Notes: generated from the sequence alone by a model not told the origin. 64,000 nucleotides of DNA from Secundilactobacillus collinoides DSM 20515 = JCM 1123 (GCF_001435975.1 NZ_AYYR01000013.1:124001-188000); one strand, 5' to 3'; counted from the first letter of the stretch, positions 18,312 through 27,828 are shown. Program-made: numbers and translations.

Positions 18312-18556
18312 ATTGTGCGAAACCTCCCCTTACAAATAATCTATAAGGCCATTTTACGCCAGAACTGCGGGAAAAGTCGCCCGAATCGACTTGCAGGCCA
18401 GATTGACCAACAAAAAACAACCGAGTGTCGAGCGTACGCGTCAGTCTTATCTAAAAATCAAGCGTCTCCAATGGCGCTCAGCCCTTTTGACCGGTATACT
18501 TTAACTTATAAGAAATTTGCCACCATACACTAATGATTTTGGGGGAACGCAATTTA

Positions 18557-19615
18557 ATGTCGAGATATCAAAAATTCATCGCCAACCAACCTGTTCGTCG
18601 CGGGGTCGTCCTGCTGAGCCTAGTGTTTGTCCTCTGGCTGGCTCGAAGTGAAATGAGCACGGTGCTGCTGACGTTTATTTTTTCGTTTCTGGTGATTCAG
18701 TTGGTGAACCTGATTCGCCGGCACGTCAACATTCGGCCGGTCATCATCGTGATTCCGCTGTATCTTTTGATCATTGGCGGAATCTTCTACGCCGTCTTCA
18801 ACTACGTCCCATCGCTGGTCAGCGAATCGATCAAGTCGATCAACACAGTGATCAACTTCTATACCAGTGGCGCGTTTGACCACAATCAAATGATTCAGTG
18901 GGCCGTGAAAAGTGTTAAACAAATGAATTTGACCGGCCAGATCAAAACGGGCCTGACCGCTGTGCTTTCGTACGCCGGCAGTATCGGTTCAGCCGGCGTA
19001 ACGATTGCCCTGTCGTTTTTACTGAGTTTCTTCTTCACCGTTGAGATCGACGAATTGAAACATTTCGGCGGGCTGTTTATCAAATCACCGTTGGGCTGGT
19101 ACTTCGCTGACCTGCGCTTCTTTGCGCTAAAGTTCATCAACACATTCGGCGTCATCATCGAAGCACAATTGATCATCGCTATCGTGAACACCACGATTAC
19201 GACCATTACCCTGATTTTCTTAAAAATGCCTAACATCCCGACGCTGGCCGTTATGGTCTTCTTCCTATCGTTGATTCCAGTGGTCGGCGCCATCATTTCC
19301 GTCGTCCCATTAACCATCATAGCCTTTACGGTTGGCGGTGTGCAATCGGCCATCATCATTATTGTCATGATCATTATCATTCACTTTCTGGAAGCCTATG
19401 TTTTGAATCCGCGATTAATGGCCAGCCGAACTGAACTGCCTGGATTCTTTACGATTGTGATTTTGATTATTGCCGAACGGCTATTCGGTGCCTGGGGGCT
19501 GATTGTCGGGATCCCGATTTTCACCTTTCTGCTTGACGTGTTTGGGGTCAAGAAGATTGGCAGCAGAACGGCGAAACAAGCAGTTAACGACACTGATGCA
19601 AAGCCTAAATCTTAA
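18557..19615 (+). CDS. AI-2E family (PF01594) membrane protein
   Basis: A 352-residue polytopic membrane protein with about 7-8 helices: two near the N-terminus (about 18-50 and 60-85), a long amphipathic region, then a C-terminal hydrophobic block ending with the family-typical LFGAWGLIVGIPIFTFLLDV. The family was named for autoinducer-2 export but characterised members also include Na+/H+ antiporters and permeases, so substrate is unknown. The ATG at 18557 was chosen over 18533 because GGGGGAAC lies about 10 bases upstream. Divergent from the CPA1 antiporter, with a 245-base intergenic region. Confidence 0.87.
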   Translation: MSRYQKFIANQPVRRGVVLLSLVFVLWLARSEMSTVLLTFIFSFLVIQLVNLIRRHVNIRPVIIVIPLYLLIIGGIFYAVFNYVPSLVSESIKSINTVINFYTSGAFDHNQMIQWAVKSVKQMNLTGQIKTGLTAVLSYAGSIGSAGVTIALSFLLSFFFTVEIDELKHFGGLFIKSPLGWYFADLRFFALKFINTFGVIIEAQLIIAIVNTTITTITLIFLKMPNIPTLAVMVFFLSLIPVVGAIISVVPLTIIAFTVGGVQSAIIIIVMIIIIHFLEAYVLNPRLMASRTELPGFFTIVILIIAERLFGAWGLIVGIPIFTFLLDVFGVKKIGSRTAKQAVNDTDAKPKS

Positions 19616-19714
19616 AAACGTTTGGCATAAAGCCAATATCATCTATAGACAAGTATTGTTTTACCGCGCCCAGTTTATGTCGCGTAAATGGATGACTAAC
19701 GACTACTTATGACA

Positions 19715-19775
19715 ATTCAAGGCACCCCAGACCGAAATCCTAATTTGGATTTCGGTCTGGGGTGCCTTGGAATTT
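19715..19775. terminator. Bidirectional hairpin between convergent genes
   Basis: A perfect 22-bp stem (arms 19719-19740 and 19747-19768) with loop TAATTT, between the AI-2E gene and the converging WYL regulator. The following T-run is short on both strands. Confidence 0.7.
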
Positions 19776-19878
19776 TGAGACATTGATGTTTGTTCAGCGC
19801 TTTTTTACGGTTAGTTCAGGCGAATAGTTTGAAAACTGGTTGGCCACTTTTCTGCGATTGGCCATCCTGTGTCAACAT

Positions 19879-20790
19879 CTATAATTGATGAACCAGTGCC
19901 TTGGCGTACGCGCGAAAATCGGTTTTAAATCGCGATTGATTCAAAATCTGAACCCCCTGTCCTAAACCTAACAAAAACCGGTAACTCGCGTCATTATTCG
20001 GCAAGCCGATCGTTGCGTGAAATGTCTGCCCATCCGTTTCGTTGATCACATCCGGGCCAAACCGTTCCACGAACACGTCACGAAGCCGTTCCGCCACAGC
20101 TAACAAGAGGGTTGTTTCCTGCTGGGCTTTCGGCCCGCCATGTAGCACAAGCTCATTGGCACTGATTGACCGCGGTTCAAATGTTTCTGCCGGGTACTCG
20201 ATCATGGTGAGTTTTGCGAGAGTAAAGGTTCGAAGCGCATGCCGGGTCGTGTCGAAGCCCTGTAGATACCACCGTTGGGCTTTGAAAACGATGCGGTATG
20301 GTTCCAGAATTCGCTGGCTCATTTGGCCACCCCGGTCCGTGTAGGTAAATTTCACGATACGGTGTTGTCGAATCGCAGTTAACAGAGCGGTTGCGCGTTC
20401 TTGCAGGGCAACCGTGCCCGGCCAGCCCTGATATTCAATGATTACCGGCACCAGATCTTCAGATACGGCAGAGAGCCCCTTGATTCGGTTCAGCGTTTCC
20501 AGAAGTTCGGGGGTTGCCAGCAGCGTAGTTGTACCGGATAGCGCAATCAGCAGATTATCAAGATCCGTTTGGGTCAGCAACTTTTTGTCCACCTTGTAAT
20601 TCGGCATGATGCCGACACCACCATAGCGTCCCTGTTTGGTAAAAATCGGGATTCCCGCCTCATTTAACGTGTCCAGATCCCGATAAATGGTGCGGACACT
20701 GACTTCAAATAACGTTGCCAGTTGCGTTGCCGGTACCATTTCTTGTCGCAGCAGTAGGAAGACCAGACTAATTAATCGACTTATTTTCAT
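19879..20790 (-). CDS. YafY-type HTH-WYL transcriptional regulator
   Basis: A 303-residue regulator. The N-terminus is a DeoR-like winged helix (KISRLISLVFLLLRQ, then SVRTIYRDLDTLNEAGIPI), followed by a WYL domain (about 140-215, with TYTDRGG and RWYLQGFD in place of the strict WYL) and a C-terminal WCX-like extension. Such proteins bind small ligands or nucleic acid signals through WYL. The ATG at 20790 has GGAG six bases upstream; the ORF extends to a TTG at 20802 without a site. Divergent from a VOC-family gene over 88 bases that contain an inverted repeat, so it most likely represses itself and that gene. Confidence 0.9.
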   Translation of the reverse strand: MKISRLISLVFLLLRQEMVPATQLATLFEVSVRTIYRDLDTLNEAGIPIFTKQGRYGGVGIMPNYKVDKKLLTQTDLDNLLIALSGTTTLLATPELLETLNRIKGLSAVSEDLVPVIIEYQGWPGTVALQERATALLTAIRQHRIVKFTYTDRGGQMSQRILEPYRIVFKAQRWYLQGFDTTRHALRTFTLAKLTMIEYPAETFEPRSISANELVLHGGPKAQQETTLLLAVAERLRDVFVERFGPDVINETDGQTFHATIGLPNNDASYRFLLGLGQGVQILNQSRFKTDFRAYAKALVHQL

Positions 20791-20805
20791 TCTTTTCTCC
20801 AACCT

Positions 20806-20839
20806 TGACAGACAGTTGTCATGTTTTACTTGCTATACT
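20806..20839 (+). promoter_or_regulatory. Operator and extended -10 promoter of the VOC gene
   Basis: TGACA (20806-20810) and TGTCA (20817-20821) form an inverted repeat with six bases between. An extended -10, TGCTATACT, ends at 20839 and no good -35 is present, so the repeat overlaps the -35 region where a regulator would act. Confidence 0.5.
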
Positions 20840-20878
20840 ATGCTTATTAAATCAATTAAGCAATTGGAGGTCGTCATC

Positions 20879-21331
20879 ATGACAAAAACAGAACTGATTC
20901 CTTTCCTATCGTTAAATGGACAAGCAAACGAGGCCATCGCCTTTTATGAAAAAGCACTAGGGGCCAAGGTCGTTTTTAAAAAGACTCTGCTTGAGGTTCA
21001 GCAAATGGGCGCGCCAATTAAGCTGACGCCTGAAATTGAGAACCAAGTCAGCCACAGTGTGTTAGTCTTGCCTACCGGAGGCGAATTAATGATCAACGAT
21101 GCACCCGTTGACGGCGCACCATTTGTGAGCGGCAACAATCAGAGTATTTGCCTGCAGTCAACGGACAAAGACCAGATCACGACCCTCTACCAGGGATTGG
21201 TGACAAACAGTGACCAAGTTGACATCATCACACCACTGACCAGTAACGTCTTCAGCCCAGCGTACGGAATCGTGAAGGATCCCTTTGGCATCGTCTGGCA
21301 GCTGACGACCTCAATTCACAATGATTTCTAA
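20879..21331 (+). CDS. VOC/PhnB-like glyoxalase-superfamily protein
   Basis: A 150-residue protein of the vicinal oxygen chelate superfamily, PhnB-like subgroup: starts with PFLSLNGQANEAIAFYEKALGAKVV and ends with GIVKDPFGIVWQLTT, the two halves of the beta-alpha-beta-beta-beta fold. These proteins often bind metal or antibiotics, or have no known enzyme activity. The ATG follows GGAGGTCGTC. It is divergent from the WYL regulator and ended by a strong terminator, so it forms a two-gene regulator-target unit. Confidence 0.87.
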   Translation: MTKTELIPFLSLNGQANEAIAFYEKALGAKVVFKKTLLEVQQMGAPIKLTPEIENQVSHSVLVLPTGGELMINDAPVDGAPFVSGNNQSICLQSTDKDQITTLYQGLVTNSDQVDIITPLTSNVFSPAYGIVKDPFGIVWQLTTSIHNDF

Positions 21332-21385
21332 CCAATCGAAGACAGTATGATTTAGTTAACAAGGCAAGGTTGTTTCCAGATATAT

Positions 21386-21434
21386 AAAAGCCCCCACCTA
21401 ACTCCCCAATCGGGATTTTTAGGTGGGGGTTTTA
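21386..21434 (+). terminator. Terminator after the VOC gene
   Basis: CCCCCACCTAA pairs with TTAGGTGGGGG, flanked by AAAG and TTTT; a G/C-rich stem with T-run. Confidence 0.8.
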
Positions 21435-21585
21435 TATTCTGGCGCAAAATCGCCCTTTGTCGCACGCGCGGGTCCATTAACCAGTCCAACAGTTAATCTT
21501 CATGATTCTTTCTAGTCAGCAAAGTTGAAACGACTACCAGTTATATACGACAAATGTGTACCGCTCTGACCCTAATGTTTTTGAC

Positions 21586-21623
21586 AAAAAAACCAGGAAA
21601 CCGTTTTGCCGTTTTCCTGGTCG
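21586..21623 (-). terminator. Terminator after the first serine hydrolase gene
   Basis: ACCAGGAAAC pairs with GTTTTCCTGGT with one bulge; the A-run at 21585-21591 gives a U-run for minus-strand transcripts. Confidence 0.65.
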
Positions 21624-21701
21624 GATTTCTGAAATACCGTCATCGGTAGCTGGTAATACTCGCCTGGCAAGGTGACTGAGCAAAAAGCGTTTACTCAGTA
21701 G

Positions 21702-23057
21702 TTAATAATACACAGCTACCCGATACAACTGATAGACAAAATCCTTTCGCGCCGCATTGTTCTTCAGCGGACCACGGTTGCCAAACACGATGGCCGCGTG
21801 GTAGTTGCCGGTGGTGGCGTAGTAGCCTGTGTGGTAATTCAGGCCGCTAAACGAACCGTTGTTGAATTTGACGCCGCTGCGACTGACATAAAAGCCGCCG
21901 GAATAGGTGCCGCCATAGTGCAGCAATCTTTGATATTGCGGTTTTGACAACACTTTACCGTTTTGCAGTCCCTGGATGATCGCTGTGAAGTCCGTTGGCG
22001 TTGTCAGCACGTTACCAGCGCCGACAATGGCCGCCATCCGCGCGTTTCCTACCGTTTGCGGCTGGGCGTAAGCATTGGCAGCCGTTAGGGTATATGAATA
22101 AGCCGTTTTGCGCTTCAATGCTGGTATCGATTGGTTAACGAGCACCGTGTGGGTCAGTCCCAGTTTCGATAAGAGTCGTGACTGCACATTGGCCGCGTAG
22201 GATTTCCCGGTCACCTTTGAAATGATCCCGGCGAGCAGCACGTAATCGTCATCGCTGTAGTTAAAGGTCTTATCACTACTGACCTTGAGCGTTTTGATGG
22301 CTAACGCAACCGCCCCGCTTTCCGTGGGTGCCGAAGTTGGCAACTGTTCCGAGTTCGTGATTCCAGAGGTCATACTGAGCAGCTGTTTAACCGTGATTTG
22401 TTGACTGCCGCTGACTTGGGGGTAGTAACGGCTTAGGGGTGTTGACGGTGCGAGCTTGTGCTGACTGATGAGTTGTTGAATGATGGCCCCAGTCATTGCT
22501 TTTTGCAGCGATGCCAAGGGATACAGCACGGTGCCGGAACTGCTGTTAGCTGTGTGCGTTGTCGTGTCGGCCATGCCGGCATTGACCACCGTTGGCTTGG
22601 TTTTACCGGCGGAGATCAACGCCGCTGACCCGCTGAAATTGGCCTGTTTCATCACCCCTGATGCGACCGTTGCAAACGACACTTTCTTGATACCGTGAGT
22701 ATTCATCCAGCCTAACGTTTTGTTAAAGCAACGCAGTTTGACATAGCTGCCCGTCTTGGTGGTCTTCGTTTGCAACACACGCACATAGGCGTTCGTGTAA
22801 TCACTACCATCGGCGTCACGCGTCTTGGTGCGGCGACTTGTGTCATAGGGGCCGTCCGTGTAAATGGCATAACCGCCCTTGCCAACTTGGTTAACGACCT
22901 GGGCATCATAGTGATGCTGATCAGTCGTTAAGACGGGATTGTAGCCGTTACTGGCCGCGCAACTGACATCGCCAATGAGAATGACCATCACGATAACTGC
23001 CATTAAAACGATTGGTTTGCGCCATTTTGACCGCTGTTTGCTTAAAATAACACTCAC
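21702..23057 (-). CDS. Secreted serine hydrolase, beta-lactamase/DD-peptidase family, with SH3-like N-terminal part
   Basis: A 451-residue exported protein. An N-terminal hydrophobic segment (about 15-33) serves as a signal or anchor. Residues about 45-125 resemble a GW/SH3-like wall-binding module (two strands with GYAIYTDGPYD and GWMNTHGIK). A class C beta-lactamase-like domain follows, with nucleophile motif SLQK near residue 182 and YSDDDY in place of the YxN motif near 260. The closing KTG-like triad is not obvious. Likely a penicillin-binding-related carboxypeptidase or esterase. Downstream of and co-oriented with a shorter paralog, separated by 78 bases; the tandem pair looks like a duplication where only this copy has the wall-binding module. 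Confidence 0.85.
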   Translation of the reverse strand: MSVILSKQRSKWRKPIVLMAVIVMVILIGDVSCAASNGYNPVLTTDQHHYDAQVVNQVGKGGYAIYTDGPYDTSRRTKTRDADGSDYTNAYVRVLQTKTTKTGSYVKLRCFNKTLGWMNTHGIKKVSFATVASGVMKQANFSGSAALISAGKTKPTVVNAGMADTTTHTANSSSGTVLYPLASLQKAMTGAIIQQLISQHKLAPSTPLSRYYPQVSGSQQITVKQLLSMTSGITNSEQLPTSAPTESGAVALAIKTLKVSSDKTFNYSDDDYVLLAGIISKVTGKSYAANVQSRLLSKLGLTHTVLVNQSIPALKRKTAYSYTLTAANAYAQPQTVGNARMAAIVGAGNVLTTPTDFTAIIQGLQNGKVLSKPQYQRLLHYGGTYSGGFYVSRSGVKFNNGSFSGLNYHTGYYATTGNYHAAIVFGNRGPLKNNAARKDFVYQLYRVAVYY

Positions 23058-23135
23058 CTTCTGTTTTCCTTTGGAATGGTTATCGGGTTAAGTTCAGGTT
23101 AGGTGGCGGTGCTCGTGGCCTACAGATTGGCATCG

Positions 23136-24272
23136 CTAACCCGCCACTTTCTTAAACAGCGCCTTAGCCAGCGGCAGGACTGACGCTTTTTTGCGGTAAT
23201 CGTTTGACAGCAAAACCACCCCCGACTTGCCATCACGCGTCAGCAAACCTGCCGATTCGTACCCGTAGCCGATGCCGTGCAGGCGAATACCATTAGATTG
23301 GTTGTAGACCCCGCCGCCATACGTCGAAACACTGCCGGCTTGATGCAGTTCCGAGATTGCTTGACGAGAAATGACCTTACCGGAAAGCAATTGCTGTTCC
23401 GCGCGAAACAGGTCCGTCGTTGTCATGTAGAGTTGGCCGGTCCCCAGTTCGTCTTGCATGGCCGCCCGCGATTCGTGGTAGACCCGCTGGTAGTTCGGGG
23501 TCAGCTGATTGCTGCTGACGTGATGGTAGCTGGTCGTGCGAAAAACTCGGTGGCCCCACTGTTGAACAAAGCCCGTGTGTGTCAGGTGCAGGGGCTTTTT
23601 AAACGTGGCGTTGAAATTTTGTGTGTAGGAACGGTGGGTCAATTTCGTAACAATGCCGGTCAGCAGGACGTAGTTCACCGGTTCGTAGCGCCACTGACCT
23701 GCCAGCTTCGGATGAGATTCCAGATGTTTCACATCGTAGGCCACGACCTGTTTTTCACTGAGCGGGGTCTTACTGCTGCGGTCGAGTGATAGTCCTGATG
23801 TCATGTTCAGTAACTGTTTGACCGTGACGTTGCGTGCGTTTTTGATCTGCGGGTAAAACTGCGACAAGGGCGTGGTCATCCGTAACCGCTGCTCAGAAAT
23901 AAGTTTCATGACCATCGCTGCGGTGAGCGACTTTTGAATGGATAGTATTTGGTACTGAGATTGACTGTCGTTTGGCGTTGGCCGCACAGCATTAGCGTAT
24001 CCAAAACCCTGTTGGTAAATGATGTGGCCGTTTTTAACGACCAGTGCGCTGCCCACAAAATGGTGCCGCAGCAGGTACCTGGTGACGCGTGTCCGTTTCC
24101 CTTTTGGCTTGTTTTCCGAAGCCGTCAACCCCTGTGACGTCTGAATCGGTGCTTGATAGTCTGGGGTGTCAGCGCCGGACCAGTGCCGGTGCAGTTGCCA
24201 GCCAGTAATTCCTGTGACACCAATGACTAAGACGATTGCCCCTAATCCAAATAATCGTTTATCGATATGCAT
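23136..24272 (-). CDS. Secreted serine hydrolase, beta-lactamase family
   Basis: A 378-residue exported homologue of the preceding hydrolase without the SH3-like module. It starts with a signal/anchor segment (about 8-26). The nucleophile motif is SIQK near residue 112, and RYEPVNYVLL near 195 supplies the Tyr. The C-terminal half has the family pattern GTGQLYMTTTDLFRAEQQL and YGGGVY. Probable DD-peptidase-like or esterase activity at the cell surface, substrate unknown. First gene of a two-gene unit with its larger paralog. Confidence 0.85.
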   Translation of the reverse strand: MHIDKRLFGLGAIVLVIGVTGITGWQLHRHWSGADTPDYQAPIQTSQGLTASENKPKGKRTRVTRYLLRHHFVGSALVVKNGHIIYQQGFGYANAVRPTPNDSQSQYQILSIQKSLTAAMVMKLISEQRLRMTTPLSQFYPQIKNARNVTVKQLLNMTSGLSLDRSSKTPLSEKQVVAYDVKHLESHPKLAGQWRYEPVNYVLLTGIVTKLTHRSYTQNFNATFKKPLHLTHTGFVQQWGHRVFRTTSYHHVSSNQLTPNYQRVYHESRAAMQDELGTGQLYMTTTDLFRAEQQLLSGKVISRQAISELHQAGSVSTYGGGVYNQSNGIRLHGIGYGYESAGLLTRDGKSGVVLLSNDYRKKASVLPLAKALFKKVAG

Positions 24273-24836
24273 TTTCTAACCACCTATTTTTAGCGCATGG
24301 CGGCAATCAGTGAAAGCCATTTTGTGCTTTAAACCACCCGCTCAGCTTGCTTGCTGAACGGTGTGTCCAAATGAATAAACATGGCTAACCGATTCCACTG
24401 ATGCGCTGTTTTCATGACACGTTAAAAATTTGGCCCGTAGTTGATCCAAATTAAGCATCATTGACGTAGTTATCATAACGAAGACCGCTGCACGCAAAAA
24501 GTGACGGTCGCTAAACGGTTGCTGAGAATTTCTAATCTTTGAAATCAGTTTGGTCGACACACTCAATCAGAAACTTTTGGAATTAAAGTGCGCGACGCAA
24601 AATGATTGTATTTTTTCTAGTGAATAATGCCGCTTCGTTTACCAGTGATTCGCACTCCACGGCTTGGCAGATTCCCGTTATCGCAGCGGTGCTGACTAAA
24701 GATTAGAAATTCCAATCTTTTCCTAAGCCAATCTAGAGGGTAAGTTAACAGCGCTTTGCGTAAGGTGAAGACATACAAAAAATGATGATAGCAATCAAAA
24801 AACGAAAATGAATTGATGAAAAAAGGGTGATCTCAT
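24273..24836. other. Gene-free stretch with an inverted repeat
   Basis: About 560 bases between divergent genes. The only notable structure is a 15-bp perfect inverted repeat, GAATTTCTAATCTTT at 24526-24540 and its complement at 24698-24712, enclosing 157 bases without an ORF. The short minus-strand ORF at 24342-24566 lacks a ribosome binding site and is not accepted. Confidence 0.45.
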
Positions 24837-25685
24837 ATGCGTCGATGGACATTATTAATAGCAGCAGTTAGTCTTCTGGCTGTCGGGGTGGCAGCAGTTG
24901 GCCAAACAACCATATCTCATTCAACCCACACACAAATCGTGAGTGTGGCTGCCCAATCCGGGGTGGCGACCGTCTACATTCCCGGTCATCACGCTAGTCC
25001 GCACGCCATGAATGCGTTGATCTCAGGTGGTCAACGGGCATCCGGGGAACGATCAGTGACAACGGCGACGGTCAATCGTAAGGGTCGGGTCAGCCTTTCT
25101 GGTGGTGATCCGTACACGAAGCATCCGCTAGTCCGGGTCGTCTTTCAAAACACCCGCACCCGCGATTATCGCACCCTGGGCCGCTGGGTCGAGCACGTCT
25201 TCTGGGCATTGCAGTACCAATACGGTGTCAAGAAAGTCAACGTGGTCGCCCACTCCTTAGGCAACGCGGCGATTATGGCCAACAACCTTGAATACGGCCA
25301 CAGCCATCGCCAACTGAAATTGCAAAACTACGTGGCAATTGCCGGCAATTTTGATGGTATTCCGGGCCAACACCGCCACCAGCATCCCAACTGGATCACC
25401 ATGTCCGGCCGTCCTCACTGGCAGGCACCCTGGTACCGGTACGCCCTGGCGCACCGTGGTCAATTTAATTTAAGCGGCGTGCGGGTACTCAACATCTTCG
25501 GTGATGTTCGGCACCATTCAGACGGCAAGATCTTAAACGCCAGCTCGCAGTCATTGCACTATCTGATTGGCGACAAGGTCAGCAGTTTTAAAACGTTGCA
25601 GATACGCGGACTGGAAGCCACTCACCGTGGGTTGAAGCATAATACGCAGGTGCGCCAAAACGTGGATACGTTCCTGTGGGGTTAG
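24837..25685 (+). CDS. Secreted alpha/beta hydrolase, DUF915-type
   Basis: A 282-residue exported alpha/beta hydrolase. Signal peptide at about 1-22. The oxyanion-side motif VYIPGHHAS is near residue 48 and the nucleophile elbow VVAHSLGN near 142 holds the catalytic Ser; Asp and His candidates are in FGDVRHHSDG and ATHRGLKHN. DUF915 proteins are common in lactobacilli as cell-surface lipase/esterase-like enzymes. GGGTGAT lies 8 bases before the ATG. Monocistronic, ended by a strong hairpin. Confidence 0.87.
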   Translation: MRRWTLLIAAVSLLAVGVAAVGQTTISHSTHTQIVSVAAQSGVATVYIPGHHASPHAMNALISGGQRASGERSVTTATVNRKGRVSLSGGDPYTKHPLVRVVFQNTRTRDYRTLGRWVEHVFWALQYQYGVKKVNVVAHSLGNAAIMANNLEYGHSHRQLKLQNYVAIAGNFDGIPGQHRHQHPNWITMSGRPHWQAPWYRYALAHRGQFNLSGVRVLNIFGDVRHHSDGKILNASSQSLHYLIGDKVSSFKTLQIRGLEATHRGLKHNTQVRQNVDTFLWG

Positions 25686-25723
25686 AACGGACACAAGCAT
25701 TCAGGGATGACCAGTGCAACAAT

Positions 25724-25761
25724 AAAACAGCCAAGCGATAAATCTCGCTTGGCTGTTTTTA
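25724..25761 (+). terminator. Terminator after the DUF915 hydrolase gene
   Basis: A perfect 14-bp stem (AAACAGCCAAGCGA with TCGCTTGGCTGTTT), a 6-base loop and a T-run. Confidence 0.9.
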
Positions 25762-26044
25762 TAGTCGCTCCGATTTTTAATATGTTCTTTAAACACCACA
25801 ACTGTCAGATATTTAATCAAACGTTGGGCCAAATATTCAACACGCTGTATGATTTCCCCGTGTTGATTCAACGTCTGTGTGGCAGGGTTTTATAACGCAT
25901 CCCGTTGCTACTCAAGTACATAGACTTGTTCCGGTATCTGCCCTACGCTTGGCCAAGCTTTTCTAAGCAAACGAGCGGGAATGAGCTCGCCCTCAAGGTT
26001 TTGTTTCGCCTCTAAATTAGCCGATAAGTAACCACAATCATTTG
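25762..26044. other. Gene-free stretch before the LacI regulator's 3' end
   Basis: About 280 bases between converging genes. No ORF with a start signal and no clear terminator for the LacI transcript was seen. Confidence 0.35.
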
Positions 26045-26977
26045 CTATCTGATAATGAACTCCGATGGAATACCCACTCGGCGTTGCTTGCCTAGTTTTC
26101 CCGTTGCCATCAGAAAGGCTTCGTGCCCCACTGTTTCAAAATGGTGGTCAATGGTGGAAATGCCCAGCAGTCGGCCTGTCAGTTGATTTTCTTGGCCAAT
26201 CAAAAGGGGCACTGGCAAGTGGTGATCCAGCAGATATTGCCGCACGCCGGCTGCCACATCATCGCCATCGGTGAGCACATATTTTGCGGATGTAAGCTGC
26301 GACCCGACGCGGTAACCATCCTCATAAGTCATGACAGCCGTCAAAAATTGGGTTGTTGGTTTCGCATCGTTAAACACACTGCGGTAGGCCTTCATTGTCG
26401 CCTGAGTGGTCGCACTACGTGATTCCGGTCGGTATGAGAGCAACGCCAGATGATCAGCGTGTTGGGCCTTAAGCCAATGAAATACTTCCCGGTAAGTTGA
26501 TTCCCGCTGCGAATATACAGCCGCCAAGTCGGTCGTTTCTGGGTGTTCACACATGACAATTGGACCATACTGCTGGTAATGCGCCAAAGTCGAAAGCGGT
26601 AAGCCATGGGACGTGAAAATGAGCCCGTCAAACTGGTTTCGGTGAAGCTGTTCAAGATAGCCGACTTCAGTCTCATCATCGTACGCCGTTGGCAGCAACG
26701 TCACCCGGTATTTGCTGGCAAATGCCGCGGTCATGATACCCTTGATGAGCTGCGTCTGGTAAGGATGATCCATGTGCGGTAACACCACACCGATGTTATG
26801 CGCCGAGCCGCTGCTTAGGTCCTGAGCCAGCGCACTGGGTACGTAATCCAAATCATGAACCGCAGCCATTATTTTCTGCTTCGTGGCGGGCGCTACATAA
26901 CCGCTGCCGTTAAGAGCCCGCGAAACCGTCGAGGTAGAGACGCCCGTTCTGGTGGCAATATCACGAATGGTTGCCAT
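26045..26977 (-). CDS. LacI-family transcriptional regulator
   Basis: A 310-residue repressor. The HTH and hinge occupy about 1-58 (TIRDIATRTGVSTSTVSRALNG, split by the turn; hinge YVPSALAQDLSSG), followed by a periplasmic-binding-like sensor domain (about 60-300). The hinge Leu is replaced by Asp-Leu, a minor change. It starts 4 bases after the stop of the HAD phosphatase gene, so the two are one operon. A perfect palindrome upstream of that operon (27829-27842) is the likely operator, implying autoregulation. The sugar or sugar phosphate signal is not known. Confidence 0.9.
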   Translation of the reverse strand: MATIRDIATRTGVSTSTVSRALNGSGYVAPATKQKIMAAVHDLDYVPSALAQDLSSGSAHNIGVVLPHMDHPYQTQLIKGIMTAAFASKYRVTLLPTAYDDETEVGYLEQLHRNQFDGLIFTSHGLPLSTLAHYQQYGPIVMCEHPETTDLAAVYSQRESTYREVFHWLKAQHADHLALLSYRPESRSATTQATMKAYRSVFNDAKPTTQFLTAVMTYEDGYRVGSQLTSAKYVLTDGDDVAAGVRQYLLDHHLPVPLLIGQENQLTGRLLGISTIDHHFETVGHEAFLMATGKLGKQRRVGIPSEFIIR

Positions 26978-26980
26978 AGG

Positions 26981-27784
26981 TTACCATCTTCCTTGTCTAA
27001 GTTGTTCGATGCCGAATGCGACACCATCGTTTTGATTCGTTTTTGTCGTGTGCACAGCCAATTGTTTCAGTGTTGCAGTGGCGTTGGCCATCGCTATCGG
27101 CACCGTCACGTGCGTAAGCATGGCCACATCGTTGTCACCATCGCCAAACGCAGCGGTCTGGCAGAGCGAGCCATGATCTTGTGCGAGCACCTCATCGATG
27201 CCACCCGCCTTGTCCGTTTCAATACTGGTTAGTTCGATACAGAAACGGCCGGATCGTTTAGCCGTAATGGGCCAGTTTTGACTAAAGATAAATTGTGTTA
27301 ACTGGTGTAATCGATGCCGATTCAACGTCTGCAACATAATCTTATATACTGGCGTTTCACCACGCATCTTAACAAACGAAACGACCCGTGGCAATAGTCC
27401 CGTGAGCTGGCTCTGGACCATAACGGTGGTCTCGATGTGTTCAGTAAACCAGTTATGTGCTGTGTAATAACTGAGACCCACATCGGGGAAAGTACAGGCC
27501 AAAATTGGCACAATTTGTCTCGCTAGGATGAGATTGATCGGTGTTGCTGTCAACGGTACCCAGGTGACACCAATCGGTTGAAACACGATGCCGCCGTTAA
27601 ATGCAACTTGCGGTGTGGTCAACCCTAGGCGAATGATGGCCGGCATCATTTCCCGGGGTGACCGGGCAGAAACCAGTGACACCGGCAATGAACTTTGCCG
27701 AATCGTTTTGATGGTGGTGTTGCTGACACGCCCACACGCGTCCAATAAGGTGCCGTCCATGTCACTAAAAATGTGTATTGTCAT
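26981..27784 (-). CDS. Cof-type HAD hydrolase
   Basis: A 267-residue phosphatase of the HAD superfamily, Cof subfamily. Motif I is FSDMDGTLLD with nucleophile Asp at residue 7, motif II is the Ser in VSARSPREM, and motif IV is FGDGDNDVAML. The cap domain lies between about 85 and 190. Such enzymes dephosphorylate sugar phosphates or nucleotides with broad range. The ATG at 27784 was selected because AAGGAGCG lies upstream. First gene of an operon with the LacI regulator, which suggests that it acts on the sugar phosphate the repressor senses. Confidence 0.88.
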   Translation of the reverse strand: MTIHIFSDMDGTLLDACGRVSNTTIKTIRQSSLPVSLVSARSPREMMPAIIRLGLTTPQVAFNGGIVFQPIGVTWVPLTATPINLILARQIVPILACTFPDVGLSYYTAHNWFTEHIETTVMVQSQLTGLLPRVVSFVKMRGETPVYKIMLQTLNRHRLHQLTQFIFSQNWPITAKRSGRFCIELTSIETDKAGGIDEVLAQDHGSLCQTAAFGDGDNDVAMLTHVTVPIAMANATATLKQLAVHTTKTNQNDGVAFGIEQLRQGRW

Positions 27785-27828
27785 GATAAACGCTCCTTGT
27801 ATCACAAATTTAGCTTAAGCATAACTTG

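Noticed and set aside
24342-24566. Minus-strand ORF of 74 residues
   Set aside because: No ribosome binding site and no recognisable family; overlaps an inverted repeat.
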